The notes under the pieces: generated by a model
What the model was told of the DNA's origin: nothing
Database searches by the model: none
What the model saw: the letters and a program-made list of their open reading frames with translations, nothing else
Program-made: the position numbers and the translations under genes
In this document: piece by piece, positions 23,521-35,299 of the stretch
Position numbering within the stretch: position 1 is the stretch's first letter
Layout: every line of letters begins with the position of its first letter
Assembly: GCA_947034885.2 (NCBI GenBank)
Contig: OX344756.2
Span: forward strand, 11,156,098 to 11,220,097
Reading direction: 5' to 3'
Length of the DNA: 64,000 nucleotides
DNA from: Thuidium tamariscinum
Taxonomy: Eukaryota; Streptophyta; Bryopsida; Hypnales; Thuidiaceae

Positions 23521-25013
23521 ATAAGAGTGGATATGAATTGTTAAAAATTGAAGTGTTATTATTATGTATTTCCTATTCCATTTCTAATTACAAGTGACTT
23601 TAGCCACGATACGTTAGACTATTTGATCATTCCCCTAGATTTGAACCCCTATACTATAGTCCTGGGTTTTGTAGGATTAGACAAAACTGAGACTACACAA
23701 CTATAGTTGAAGTGTCAAACTTTTGTGCAAGATACTTATGTCACACGACTTCAAAAGTGGGGACCAAACTTTTTTAGGCACCATTTTGATGGAAAAATAA
23801 GTTTCATACCCACTTTTATTTTGACTTTTTAACTCAACCGGCTTTTTTACAAAACTCATGGATTTAAACCCTGGTTTAGGTACTTTACGAATAACTCAAT
23901 TATTCCCTCTATTCTAATAAAAAAATTGAATTAGACAAAGTAAACTAATCTATGACATCCAAATGATTGATTTGCCTTATCAACATTATTGAATAATTAA
24001 AAAAAATCTACATACAAACAAATGCAAAAAATGGAGATTGCAATTGAAACTTTATTTTTTGGACAAAATATGAGAATGTTATGAATTTTTGAAGTGTGTT
24101 GTCCAAATGGCATAATACAATCTTTAGACTATCCTAAAACCACCAAAAAAAAGTACCCATAATGATCATCTTATCACCTAGAGCAATCACAATATTTCCT
24201 ATCATCACCATGACATGAAGGAATTAAAAGAATTACTTCTTCAAACAAATTTACACTAGGAAGGTGGAAGTTCCTATAACAATAACTAATACCTCTTTGA
24301 CCATCATTCAACACATTGAATGTGGACACTAATTCACCCTAATTAGCTCAAATGTCATTCATTGCAAAAATTCGATCATAGATTGATGTAAGATTGAAAC
24401 AGATCATTTCCTCACTATCTCCATTGGATGGTTTGCCTATCATAAGTGCCTTGGTTTTCTTTAGTGTGTGTACTACTAATCCACTTCATTAAAGATTAAT
24501 ATCAATAAATGAAGTATTTTTAGTGGTACATGTTGTTTAAATTTGTGATTCAAGGTTTATATTAGGATGGAGGGAATATTGTATATGGTAGAAAATGCTA
24601 CTTGTGCTAGAATTGAGAAGCCACTATATTTGTACATGCCACTATGTATCATTAATGTACATTTCAAAACTTTTAAACATTCTCTTTTGATACATAGTGA
24701 CTACAAATTAGAACAAATAATCATGAAACAAATATAAGGAGTTCAAACAAAATTGACTATAGAAAATGGTTTATAAAGACAAAATGTACATTGACACTTG
24801 ATCGAGCACTTGATCTTAATTATTTGATGCCTTTGAGGCTATAGAGGTAGATTTTCCTAGAAAGAATTCAAACTACCATTCCTTGCTATTTACCAAGCCT
24901 ACTTAGAAACCTAGCTAGCAATTAGTGTAACATAGTTCAAAAAAATAGCCTTAAAAAATTGTAGCTTACATAAGGAACTCATTCAAAGAACCTCACACTT
25001 ACGGGTTTTTTCT
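23521..25013. other. A+T-rich intergenic sequence, no gene seen
   Basis: The sequence is A+T-rich and I find no coding frames or repeat ends I can support. It lies between the motif tract and the first TTAA-flanked element. Confidence 0.5.
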
Positions 25014-25017
25014 TTAA

Positions 25018-25748
25018 CTCCTAAAGGACCTAACTCCATTTCTTTGCCAACATAGCAATATTTTGGACAACTCAGTAGCAATGGAGTTTTTATTATTTTT
25101 TTCAAATTTTCACACAACAAGGAATATCTTTAAGACCCAACAATTTTCATAACTTTGGACAATATGGTTAAGAGGTTATTGCATGATATACTCTAAATTA
25201 AACTTTAAAGACCTTTATTTTATTTAATTTTTAATATTTTTGAAAAGAAATTCAAAGTAGATTTCTTATTATGACATTACAACCATTGGAATTGACATTT
25301 TCAATCTCATAAATAAATTATCAGCAATTTAGCATTTTGAATCAATCTCTATTTTCTTCTATTGATTATTTTTTGTGTATTGTATTTTTCAAATGATTTG
25401 AAATATTTCAAGCATGTAGTCAACTTGCCTTGAAGAATGAATCCAAAGAAGTACCAACAGATGGCTTTTTTCATACAAATGTGAGCTTGTGAAGTACATT
25501 TGCCTAATTCTTTTGTAGGGCCAAAAAAAAGATTATAGTGAATTCAAATGCTAATATCTTGCAATGCACATGATAGAAATTTCTAAAATATTTTCCAAGT
25601 CTTTTCAAATCAATGTACTACAAGATCCTAATATAACATGTATAAAAAATGTTTAGTTTTTTCCTAAAATTTGACACTTATACTAGAAATGGTAGTTTTT
25701 GAGTGTTTTTGGTGAAAACAAATTAAAGTCAAGGAACATTAGGAATTG
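25018..25748 (+). mobile_element. Decayed TTAA-family element, copy 1
   Basis: The left end is TTAA (25014-25017) followed by CTCCTAAAGGACC. The sequence then runs parallel to 29147-30061, sharing AGTATCTT or AATATCTT, CAACAATTTT, GTTATTGCATGATAT and ATCTTGCAAT. The right end (near 25748) has lost the clean CTTTAGGGGTTAA form. It is shorter than the 915-bp copies because a central block is missing. No protein is encoded. Confidence 0.6.
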
Positions 25749-26689
25749 AATCTATTAAAGTGTTCTTTTGGGCTCATACAATGTAATTGCTTCAACAACT
25801 CATATATTAAATTTTCACAAACAAATAGGGCAATACACTTAAAGCTTGTTTTGGAATTGATTTTGCAACAATTTTGTCTTAGAGAAATTGTCTCATGTAA
25901 TGATCACTAAAAATAAACAATTGGGAATTGAAAAACAATTTTTTTGATATGGACATGAATTTTAACCTTCAAATTATCTCTTTAAATTTTGAATACCAAT
26001 AATAAAATAAATTTTACAATCTACAGTTTCAGATCATATTTTAAATTTTGAAAAGACCCTAACATCATTGTTTTATTTGAAGTTTTGCCTTGTGACCACA
26101 ATCAATCAATCCTTTTATTATAGAAAGACATGGAAATTTGGCTTATAATATAATATCCTTGATTATAATATAAGCTTGTAGAAGATGTTTTTTCTTATAA
26201 GAGGTTATTTTGTAGTTTAAATGAATTATTTATTTATTTTCACTATTTTTCACAAAAGTCAAAATTTTTGTTATAGTGCCAAAATTTCACAATAAATACC
26301 AAAAATAAAAAATAAAAATTTTAAACTTAATTTAACTTAAAAGTTGCCTACCATTCCACAATTCTAGAGAAAGTTATAGCATGTTCTCATGTAAGGTAAA
26401 CTACCCCATTGCAATCAAAATTGGAGAAAGCCCATTGAGTGCAAATTCTACGGGTGGGGTTCATTTGAAAACTTGAATGCACACTACATCACCATTACAA
26501 TTTTGCCTACAATGGACTTACTCCAATTCTAACCACAATGGGTAGTTTACCTTATGAGTTGTTTCTAAGTCCCATCATATTTTATATCTTGGTGAATCTT
26601 TTAATTTGGAATCTTTTAAAAGATTCATTAAGGCTAGGTCATATGTACATGACTCAAAGTCATTTTTATACAAAATTAAGTTGAAAATA

Positions 26690-27080
26690 AAGATTTTAAT
26701 ACAAAATCCATATGTATCCACAAACTACAACTCCTCATAACTTTCATCTCATTAATCCAAATGGAATGATTTAAAGCATTCTTTGTGTATATAAACCTAA
26801 AGAATCAATTTCAAATTTATATTTCCTAAAAAAGTGCTTTTAAAAGAAGCCTTTTGAATTCCCAATTTGCTTGCCGAGCAATGAAAATCGCATATGTCAC
26901 AATAACTTTTTAACCATGAAGTCAATAGTTATGAAAATTGTTGGATATTAAAGCTACTCCTTGGATACATGTCATGTGAAATTTTCAAAGGATAAAAAAT
27001 GAAAATTCCATTCGTAGTGAGGACTATGAGGTGCCCAAAATCAATATATTTCAAAAAAATACAATTTTTGCATTTAGGAG
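26690..27080 (-). mobile_element. Partial TTAA-family element, inverted
   Basis: This corresponds to the right arm of the family: TTAATCCAAATGGAATGATT, then AACTTTTTAACCATGAAGTC, then AAAATTGTTGGAT. It ends at GCATTTAGGAG directly before TTAA (27081-27084). The left end is not recognisable. It is non-coding. Confidence 0.55.
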
Positions 27081-27084
27081 TTAA

Positions 27085-28146
27085 TCTATAGAAAATCATT
27101 GGTTGGATGGTTTGAATTATTAAATATGTATAAATCATTAATATTTGAGTAATGACATAATATAGTCTTTGCAAAACTTGTGAAATAAATTCAATAGTGA
27201 TAAAGGATCTAGTTCAAATGTTTTGGGTACCAATATTTGAGTCAATATTCACCTTCAATTTTTTTATGAGTAGAAAGTATTCTTATCCCATACATTTGTA
27301 CAAAAGGATAGCAAAAGGTCTCAACTTCTTACATATACTTTGATTTTATATTCTTACCATACTGATTATTTACAAAGGATAAAACCAAATTTTCTTCAGA
27401 TCAAATTCATAAAAAATTAAAACAAAACCTTTTTGAAAAAAGTTGCAAAAAAAAAAATTCAATCAAATCATCTAAGTTTTCTTACATAATTATTATTTTG
27501 CTTGAAGCTCATCAAAAACTTAAAGATTTGAAGTTCAGTGTTGTATCTATAAGGCTAAATTCAAAATTTTCATCACACAATATAAAATATTGAATTTTGA
27601 AGCATTTAAAAAAAATTAATGAATACAATATAAGTTATTTTTAATTATATATTATAATTAATGACTAAAATATGTGCTTTTGATATAGGAAAAGATGAAA
27701 CATGTTTTTCATTTGAATCATCTCAAATTTGTGTTTATTCATTACCACCAATCAAGGCCTATATACAAATATATACCTAATTGTTACACATATTGTTGTT
27801 GTATACCTCCAAATATATATAATCAAACATGAAACCCATTCAACTATAAAATACAACCATATAATAGAACCCATAGCAACACAAATACCATACATACATT
27901 GTAATTATTTTAATATAATTTTTACTAGTCTTCAAAAAGAACTCAACCAACAAATCTACACTCATTCACATATTCAAAATATACATACAAATAAACTACA
28001 CACTACCAACAACAATAGTGGTAAATCCTTAAAAAACTTGGAATGAAGCCCCTCTCCCAAACAATACCACAATAAATCATATAAACACAACTATATACAC
28101 ATCCAATGCAACAAACATAACATTAAAATACACAACACACAACTTT
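27085..28146. other. A+T-rich sequence, possibly the upstream part of the LINE fossil
   Basis: An open frame over 27729-28046 has a Thr/Ile/His/Asn-rich translation that I cannot match to a reverse transcriptase. It directly precedes the RNase H remnant in the same strand and could be an eroded part of it. Otherwise there is nothing here. Confidence 0.35.
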
Positions 28147-29070
28147 TATATAGAAGGATCATTCAACCTACTTGAAGATCAAAAAGATGGAATGACAAAA
28201 GGAGACACAACTAAATATAAAGTATACAAAAAAAACACCACTTGTCAATATATCTAAAAGACTTGAGTTCCTAGGTTCCAAAACATATTAAAATTAGAAC
28301 TAACAACCATTTTCACAATGCTTCAATTATTTAAAAATAGTGAAGAAGATACATATATCTTTACAAATAGCTTTAACTTGCTATACTTTATAAATACACA
28401 ACTACGACACCCTACACTACAAAATAACCACCTAGATAAACTAATATTAGAAGAAATTTTTGTAATATTAAAAAGAAGGAACAACGTAGTATACCTATAT
28501 AAAGTCAAAGCACATGTAACTATATATAGTAATGAAGAAGTGGACAAATGAGCTAAAGGAAGAGCTGAAAGAACTTTAGATGATTTCTCAACAATTTCTC
28601 AAAATGTACACACAAGCCTATATTGGCTACACAGAGCTAAATCCAACAATCCAAACAAACATTGGAAAGATTCCATATGTGACTTCAAGCAACACCTAGA
28701 TGAAAAAGAGTATATTCGACAAAAATCCAATGCTATAAATTCTAAATATATAGATAAATAGATAAAAGAATTAGACCTTCCTACATCCAATAATTTTTGG
28801 AATAATCCCAATATTATAGATAAACAAATAATTCAACTACTCAAATTTCAGTATGGACAATATATAGGCAATGCTTGTAAAAACCTCTTTTGGCCTAACT
28901 AACATACCAATGTTAATTGTACAATTTTTCATATATGGAATATAGATACATGGCCACATCTCCTTTGAGCATGTCCAAAATAAAAAAATAAAAAAACTCA
29001 GAATAAAGTAGTATAAACATGTTGTTTGGGTATTATACAAAATGATTATCAATAATAGAATTGAACTTCA
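28147..29070 (+). pseudogene. LINE-type retrotransposon remnant: RNase H domain and C-terminal tail
   Basis: One reading frame, interrupted by several stop codons, reads as an RNase H-like domain. It contains YIEGSFN (in place of the usual YTDGS), then LELTTIF with the expected glutamate, then YIFTNSFNLLY (Asn where Asp is usual). VVYLYKVKAHV and NEEVDK follow, the latter with the expected terminal aspartate, then a stop and AKGRAERTL. The tail continues with YWLHRAKSNNPNKHWKD, YGQYIGNACKNLFWP, NCTIFHIWNIDTWPHLL and a degraded HNKAVW-like end. This order matches the RNase H and tail of plant LINE-class polyproteins as I know them. Two of the four acidic catalytic positions are substituted and stops are frequent, so it is dead. 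The reverse transcriptase and endonuclease are not found upstream. Confidence 0.65.
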
Positions 29071-29146
29071 AGATGCTTCAATATCATTTATGTAGGAAAA
29101 TAAATAGACAAAACACAAGAAAATATGGTACCTCTTTCATTACTAA

Positions 29147-30061
29147 CTCCTAAAGGACCAAAGTGCCTTTTTTGGCAACATAATAATTTTGGGCAGGTAT
29201 GTGTGACTAGAGATTTTCATGTTATGGAACCAAACTTTAATAGAAGGTGAGGACAAGGAGTATCTTCAAAGTCCAACAATTTTTGTGACTTTTGACTACA
29301 TGGTTGAAAAGTTATTGCATGATATGTTGTTTGTTTCTCAACTCGGGCAATTCGGGCAGATTAAAAAAAAATCACTTTTTTTGGAAAAAAATTTGAAATT
29401 GGTTTTATGGATTTATATATATTTGAAAAACTTTGAATCATTCCATTTGGATTAATGAGTCAAAAGTTATGAAGAATTTTAGTTTTTAGGTAGTTATGAA
29501 GTCTCTACTCTAAAAAAACTTTTAAAGTCCTTTATTTTACTCAATTTTCAATATTTTTGAAAAAAAATTAAAATATTGGGTGTAGATTGTTTATTACAAC
29601 ATTTGGGATTGTCATTTTTCAATTCAACAAATAAATTGTTAACATTTTAGTATATTGAATCATTCTCTACTTCTTTCTACTTCTTATTTTTTTTTACATG
29701 TTGTATAATTCCAAATGATTTGAAAATTTTCAAGCATGTAGCCAACTTGAATTGAAGAATGAATCAAAAGAATAACAACCATTTTGAAAAAAAAATTCAT
29801 ACAAATGTGGCCTTTTGAATTGCAGCTGCCCAGATTTTTGCAGTGGTAAAAAAAAGACTTTTGCAACTTCAAACACTATTATCTTGCAATCTATATGGTG
29901 AAACTTTCTGAATTTTTTTACATCTTCTTGAACTAGTGTACTAAAAGATCCTATGGTTACATTATTTCAAAAATGTTTTTTTTTGTAAAATTTGGTAGTT
30001 GTCCTAGAAATGACAATGTTAGAGCAATTTTGGTGAAAACACAATCAAAAACCTTTAGGGG
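29147..30061 (+). mobile_element. TTAA-family element, copy 2, 915 bp
   Basis: The left end, CTCCTAAAGGACC, follows CTAA (a degenerate TTAA, 29143-29146). The right end, CCTTTAGGGG, is followed by TTAA (30062-30065). Its body is the inverse of 32095-33012 along its whole length. Tandem-free, A+T-rich interior; the open frame at 29219-29455 is not conserved as protein between copies. Confidence 0.75.
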
Positions 30062-30623
30062 TTAACCTACCATTGGGCACATTCAATACATAACTGTAAT
30101 TGTGGAATAAAACAAAAAATAAAAATTGTAATATTAGTACTAAATTACCTACATGATGGTCTACCTCCAAGGCTCCACCCCACCTGTAATCTTATTTAGT
30201 TATATAGTTTATTGAATTCACAAATTGCCATGGAAAATTTTCACCAAATATCATTACACGAAATTTAAGAAACAAGATATAAAAATTACTAATCAATATT
30301 AAACACTAGAGATGGAATGTAGCAACCAACCCTTTTTTTTTGGCACCATGGGGCTAGATTGCACTATTTCAAAATAAATGTCTTTTTTTCGCTAGATGAA
30401 AGTGATCTTTTTTCGCCAATTTTTTTTCTTAAAATATGGATGAAGTTGTCAAATTTGGATGAAAAAAATCTATAAATATGATGGAAAAGTGTTTTTAAGT
30501 CCAAAAGATGGATGAATGTAGAAATATAATGCTTCACCCAAATTTGAAGTGATTGTCATCTTGGCACTTTCTCAAAAAGTAAAATAAAAGGACTAGTAGC
30601 AACACTTTTAATAGTTGTCTCTA

Positions 30624-31357
30624 GGGTGGTTGCAAGAAACACTTGTCCTATTTTATGTCACATGGTGTGTGTTGATTTGTTTTTTAGCCATAACTTTTGT
30701 GTTTTGGCTTCAGATGACTTAAGATTTATATGAAAGGTACTCATGACTATCATACACATTCCCTAATTTTTTCATAATTTTCAAAAATAATTTACTATCC
30801 AAAAATAGACCCCAATTGAATGTCACACTTTGTAGTTTAGGGATTTTTAGTACTAAGGTTTACCTTTTTTTAATGGTTTTAAGATGAAATTTTGATGAGA
30901 TGGTCTCCTAGTATACTTCTAGCTCTCTTGGAAAGCATTTTAAGAAATAGTTAAATTTATGTGGTGTGGAAGTCTACAAAGTAAGCTTCTTTCTACTTGT
31001 ATTTTGAAACATATGATATATTATTTTGGTGGATTTTTTGGTGAATGACCATCTCTATAATGTTGTTGCAAATGTTCACTTTTTATTTTTTGTATTCGCT
31101 TATTTTTGCTTTTTTTTCCTAATTAAAACATGAAAATATGTATTTTCTTGAGGTTTGACACTTTTCAAGTTTTCCTACTTAGAGAATTTTTTTTGAAAAT
31201 ATGACTTATGTTTACACCTTTAAGATGAAAGTACCTAGAAAAGGAATTGCATAGAAAAATTTAAAAATTAGTTTTCTAATTTTAAAGTATTCCAAAAAAA
31301 GTCATGAGTACTGTTGCAAAATGCAACAAATAGTACAAGTGTTTCTTGCAATCACCC
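30624..31357 (+). mobile_element. GGGTG-TIR element, copy 1, 734 bp
   Basis: It starts GGGTGGTTGCAAGAAACAC and ends GTGTTTCTTGCAATCACCC, an inverted repeat with one mismatch. It is flanked on both sides by TCTA (30620-30623 and 31358-31361), a 4-bp target-site duplication. The interior is non-coding. Another copy of identical length lies at 58982-59715 and a longer one at 33712-34910. Confidence 0.8.
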
Positions 31358-31361
31358 TCTA

Positions 31362-32090
31362 ACAGTAGAAAAGTCATACACTTAAGATACAAAATTACTA
31401 CATAAAGACCAAAATCTACAAATTAAAATTAGCCCTATAAATAAGATATTCTAGAAAATCCACCAAAATGTAATAGAATATCTTATGCATATCATTCTCA
31501 CCAAATACAAAATAGAACATCACCAATCCTTCCATCAAAATACATCAAAATACATGTCTATATCAATACTACTCATCTCTCTCTATACACATATGTATAA
31601 TAAAATATAAAATATTAATACTAAAAATAAAATATATGTGTCAAATTTGAATTACAAACTCTAGATCAATATTAGGATGATGCCTACAACTTAATAAAAT
31701 CAGAATTAGTAAGATTCAAATCTAAACCAATAATGACACAACTATCAAACTCTTGCACCACTTCATTAGGAAAAATTTGGACCCTGAAAGAGCCCATGAC
31801 TGCGCTGCCGCAGTGGTGCAATTATGGAAAAAAATTATTTTTCGAAAAAAAATATTAATTTTTTAAAATTTAAAATTTTAATTTTTTTCGAAAATGACAT
31901 GGCATGAGTGCGACTACGCCAAATATGGCGATTTTCAAAAAAAAATTATTATTTTTAATTTTTAATTTATTTTTCTGTATTAGCACCGCGTTGCACTACG
32001 AAACAGCCCATTTCAGGGTTCAAATTTTTCCTAATGCTTGCAATATACACAAACTCAATAGGGTGACCAACTACTCAAAACATATACATA
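31362..32090. other. A+T-rich spacer between elements
   Basis: The sequence is A+T-rich with local alternating A and T homopolymer runs (about 31830-31970). A short G+C-richer phrase recurs in it (CTGCGCTGCCGCAGTGG near 31801). No gene is visible. Confidence 0.5.
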
Positions 32091-32094
32091 TTAA

Positions 32095-33012
32095 CCCCTA
32101 AAGTTTTTTGACTATGTTTTCACCAAAACTGCTCCAAAACTATCATTTCTAGGACAACTACCAAATTTTAGAAAAAAAACATTTTTAGAATAATGTAACC
32201 GTAGGATCTTTTAGTGCACTAGTTCAAGAAGATTTAGAAAAAATTTCAGAAAGTTTCACTTTGTAGATTGCAAGATAATAGTGTTTGAAGTTGCAAAAGT
32301 CCTTTTTTTACCACTGCAGAATTCTGGGCAGCTGCAATTCAAAAGGCCACATTTGTACGAATTTTTGTTCAAAATGGCTATTACTCTTTTGATTTATTCT
32401 TCAATTCAAGTTGGCTACATGCTTGAAAATTTTCAAATCATTTGGAATTGTACAAGATGTACAAAAAAAATAGGAAGTAGAAAGAAGTAGAGAATGATTC
32501 AAAATACTAAAATGTTAACAATTTATTTGTTGAATTGAAAAATGCCAATCCCAATGGTTCAAATGTTGTAATAAACAATCTACACCCAATTTTTTTTTTC
32601 AAAAATATTGGAAATTGAGTAAAACAAAGGACTTCAAAGTTTTTTTAGAGTAGAGAATCCATAACTACCCGAAAACTAAAATTCTTCATAACTTTTGAAT
32701 CATTAGTCCAAATGGAATGATTCAAATCTTTCCACATATATATAAATCTATAAAACCAATTTCAAATTTTTATTTCCAGAAAAAATGATTTTTTCTTATC
32801 TGCCCAAATTGCTTGAGTTGAGAAACAAACAACATATTATATGATAACTTTTCAACCACGTAGTCAAAAGTCATGAAAATTGTTGGGCTTTGAAGATACT
32901 CCTTGTTCACACCTTCTATTAAAGTTTGGTTTCAAAACATGAAAATCTCTAGTCACACGTACTTGCCCAAAATCGCTATGTCACTAAAAAAGGCACTTTG
33001 GTCATTTAGGGG
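32095..33012 (-). mobile_element. TTAA-family element, copy 3, 918 bp
   Basis: It is bounded by intact TTAA on both sides (32091-32094 and 33013-33016). It starts CCCCTAAAG and ends CATTTAGGGG. It is the inverse of copy 2, so together copies 2 and 3 form two arms of a 3.9-kb inverted arrangement around the GGGTG element. The open frame at 32281-32490 is incidental. Confidence 0.8.
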
Positions 33013-33016
33013 TTAA

Positions 33017-33707
33017 TAGATACATGCTACTATTTATTGGTTATAAGTCCATATCATAGAGCCTACCTTTGAAAAGATGCACCAAAGATAGCACTTGCTA
33101 CTTAAGCCTAAATAGCTTAGACAATAGATTTATCCTAAACAAATTCTTCATTTACATTCGTCAATTATGACCAAAGTTACTCTTCTTCTATTTATTTATT
33201 GTTGTGAATGTTTCGAAAATAGACTTTTCTACAAATAGACATGGCAAGTGCATCCAAATTTTGGCAGGTCAAAAATCTCATGGTTTTAGACAAATTACCA
33301 AAATTTGAAAAAAATGTAATGAAAAAAAATTAGTTTTTAGAAATCCATCAATGGGAATGAAGATTTGTTCACATTAATTTTCATGATCTTCATTTTCAAT
33401 GTACGTTTATGAATGATATAGAACTCATATATAATTATATATGTAATTTGCTCAAAACACCTAGGCTTTAAGTATTTGAAATCACTAGTAGAAACAAGAG
33501 TCACTAAATAGACTCCAAAAATGATTATGACTGTAAGACTTACTAGTAGTCTAATCCATCATGTAGGATTCTAGTTCTTCTCATGGGTCATTTTTCTAAT
33601 CTAACCTACAATCTTCAAAGCCAAAAGTGCCTTAGGAAAGATTTGAATGAACATCAAAGATTGAAAAACTCAAAATCCTCCTAATTTTTGAGATTTCTTG
33701 GAGTGCC
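33017..33707. other. A+T-rich spacer, nothing recognised
   Basis: No coding region or repeat end is supported here. Confidence 0.5.
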
Positions 33708-33711
33708 TTTG

Positions 33712-34910
33712 GGATCATTGCTAGAAACACCATGCAAAAAGCATTGCATTTTGAGTAGTACTCATTTTTATTCTTTACAAGTACTTTGAAATTAGAAAAA
33801 TTCTCTAAGTAGGAGAACTAGAAAATCTGATGAAAATAGTTATTGTCATTGTGATTTCACATTTTGATTTATAAAAAATAGGAAAAAACAACTTTAAAAC
33901 AACTAAAAACTGTCAATTTAGGAAGAGTTGATAGTGATGAGATTTCACCAAAAGAATGATTTAGAAGACCATCTTCAATGTTCAAAAATTGTACACAATA
34001 TGAGTATTGTTTGTACCCATGTAGAGGATTTAAAATAATATATATTAAATTTTTTTTGTTTAGATACATACTTTCTTGCTATGCAAATAGACCATGATGT
34101 TTTCAACACCTATTCATTAAATTTGAGGCATTAGAGAAATTTTGAACCCTCAAAGAGGCCCTTAAGAATTGACATGCAAAGCTATTTATTGAAGGCTAGA
34201 GTTGATAGCCTAAGTACACAATATGTGTCGCTACCTTGTGTGAATCTCACACAAGTACTAAGGAGTTGAATGACAAAAAGTACCTATTGTTCTATTGTCC
34301 AATAAGAGGCACTTCATGGTGCAAACATCATAAGTATGAAGTACCAATGATCTTATAAAAAAAAAGCCCCACTCATAGTACTAAAAATACATGAGCCATT
34401 AGTACTTAATTGCACCAAATTTGTCCTTCTCCAAATAAAATAATCCCTCAATGTACTTAAAATTTGAATGACAAGAAGTATCTAAATGTCCCATTATCCA
34501 ATAAAAAAGCATATACCTTTGTAAACATTGTGATGTCAAAATGAATGAAAATAGGGGAAAAAAATTGTCCTTTCTTTGACAAGTACACATTTAAATCCAA
34601 TTGAGGACCCCAATTGAGGCCATTTTAGAGGCTTCTTTGAGGGTTCAAAATTTCTTTAATAGACTTGTAATGTAGTGAAAATCCCTAAACCAAAGTATAT
34701 AACAATTGACAACTAAACAAAAATAACTTTTAAATATAAAATAATTTTTTAAAATTTCTAAAATCTAAAGGATTTGATTACTATAGAGTTAGACATGTTC
34801 AATAAAAGTTTTAAATTCATTTGACTTGTGCTTCAAAAGTTATAATAGACAATGAGAGAATATACCCTCTTTATGACAAGAAATAAAACTAGTGTTTCTT
34901 GCAATGATCC
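33712..34910 (-). mobile_element. GGGTG-TIR family element, copy 3, about 1.2 kb
   Basis: It starts GGATCATTGCTAGAAACAC and ends AGTGTTTCTTGCAATGATCC, and is flanked by TTTG at 33708-33711 and 34911-34914. Internal blocks match copy 1 in reverse, for example CTAAGTAGGAGAACTAG near the left end and AAATCCCTAAACC near 34680. It is about 465 bp longer than the 734-bp copies, so it has extra internal sequence. It is non-coding. Confidence 0.7.
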
Positions 34911-35299
34911 TTTGTAACAAATAATGTAGGAAATTTATTTACATTGAATCTACAAAAGCACAAAAAATACATTTCTACCATATTTTAGTAACTTCTAGTT
35001 CCTTCTTTTAGATTTGAATTTCATCCACCATTTTTTTTTAAATATCTTTTCTTTTTTATGAATTTGACCCAGACTAAGAAAATTAGGTTATTTAAGTTTG
35101 GTGTCCAATTCTAAAGTTCCTAAAATTGAATATTTGATTGACTTTGGGCTTGTTACCACAAATTTCTATTTCTTGAATGGTGCATTATAATAATCTATTC
35201 TTGTCTTGAAAGTTTAAGATTCTTGAAATACATTGTGTATTTGATGTGAACTTTCTTCCATCATTCTTAACAAATTCATGGTAATTTAAAATCATCACC

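Noticed and set aside
27729-28046. 105-codon frame before the RNase H remnant
   Set aside because: I considered it as reverse-transcriptase sequence but could not find any polymerase motif.
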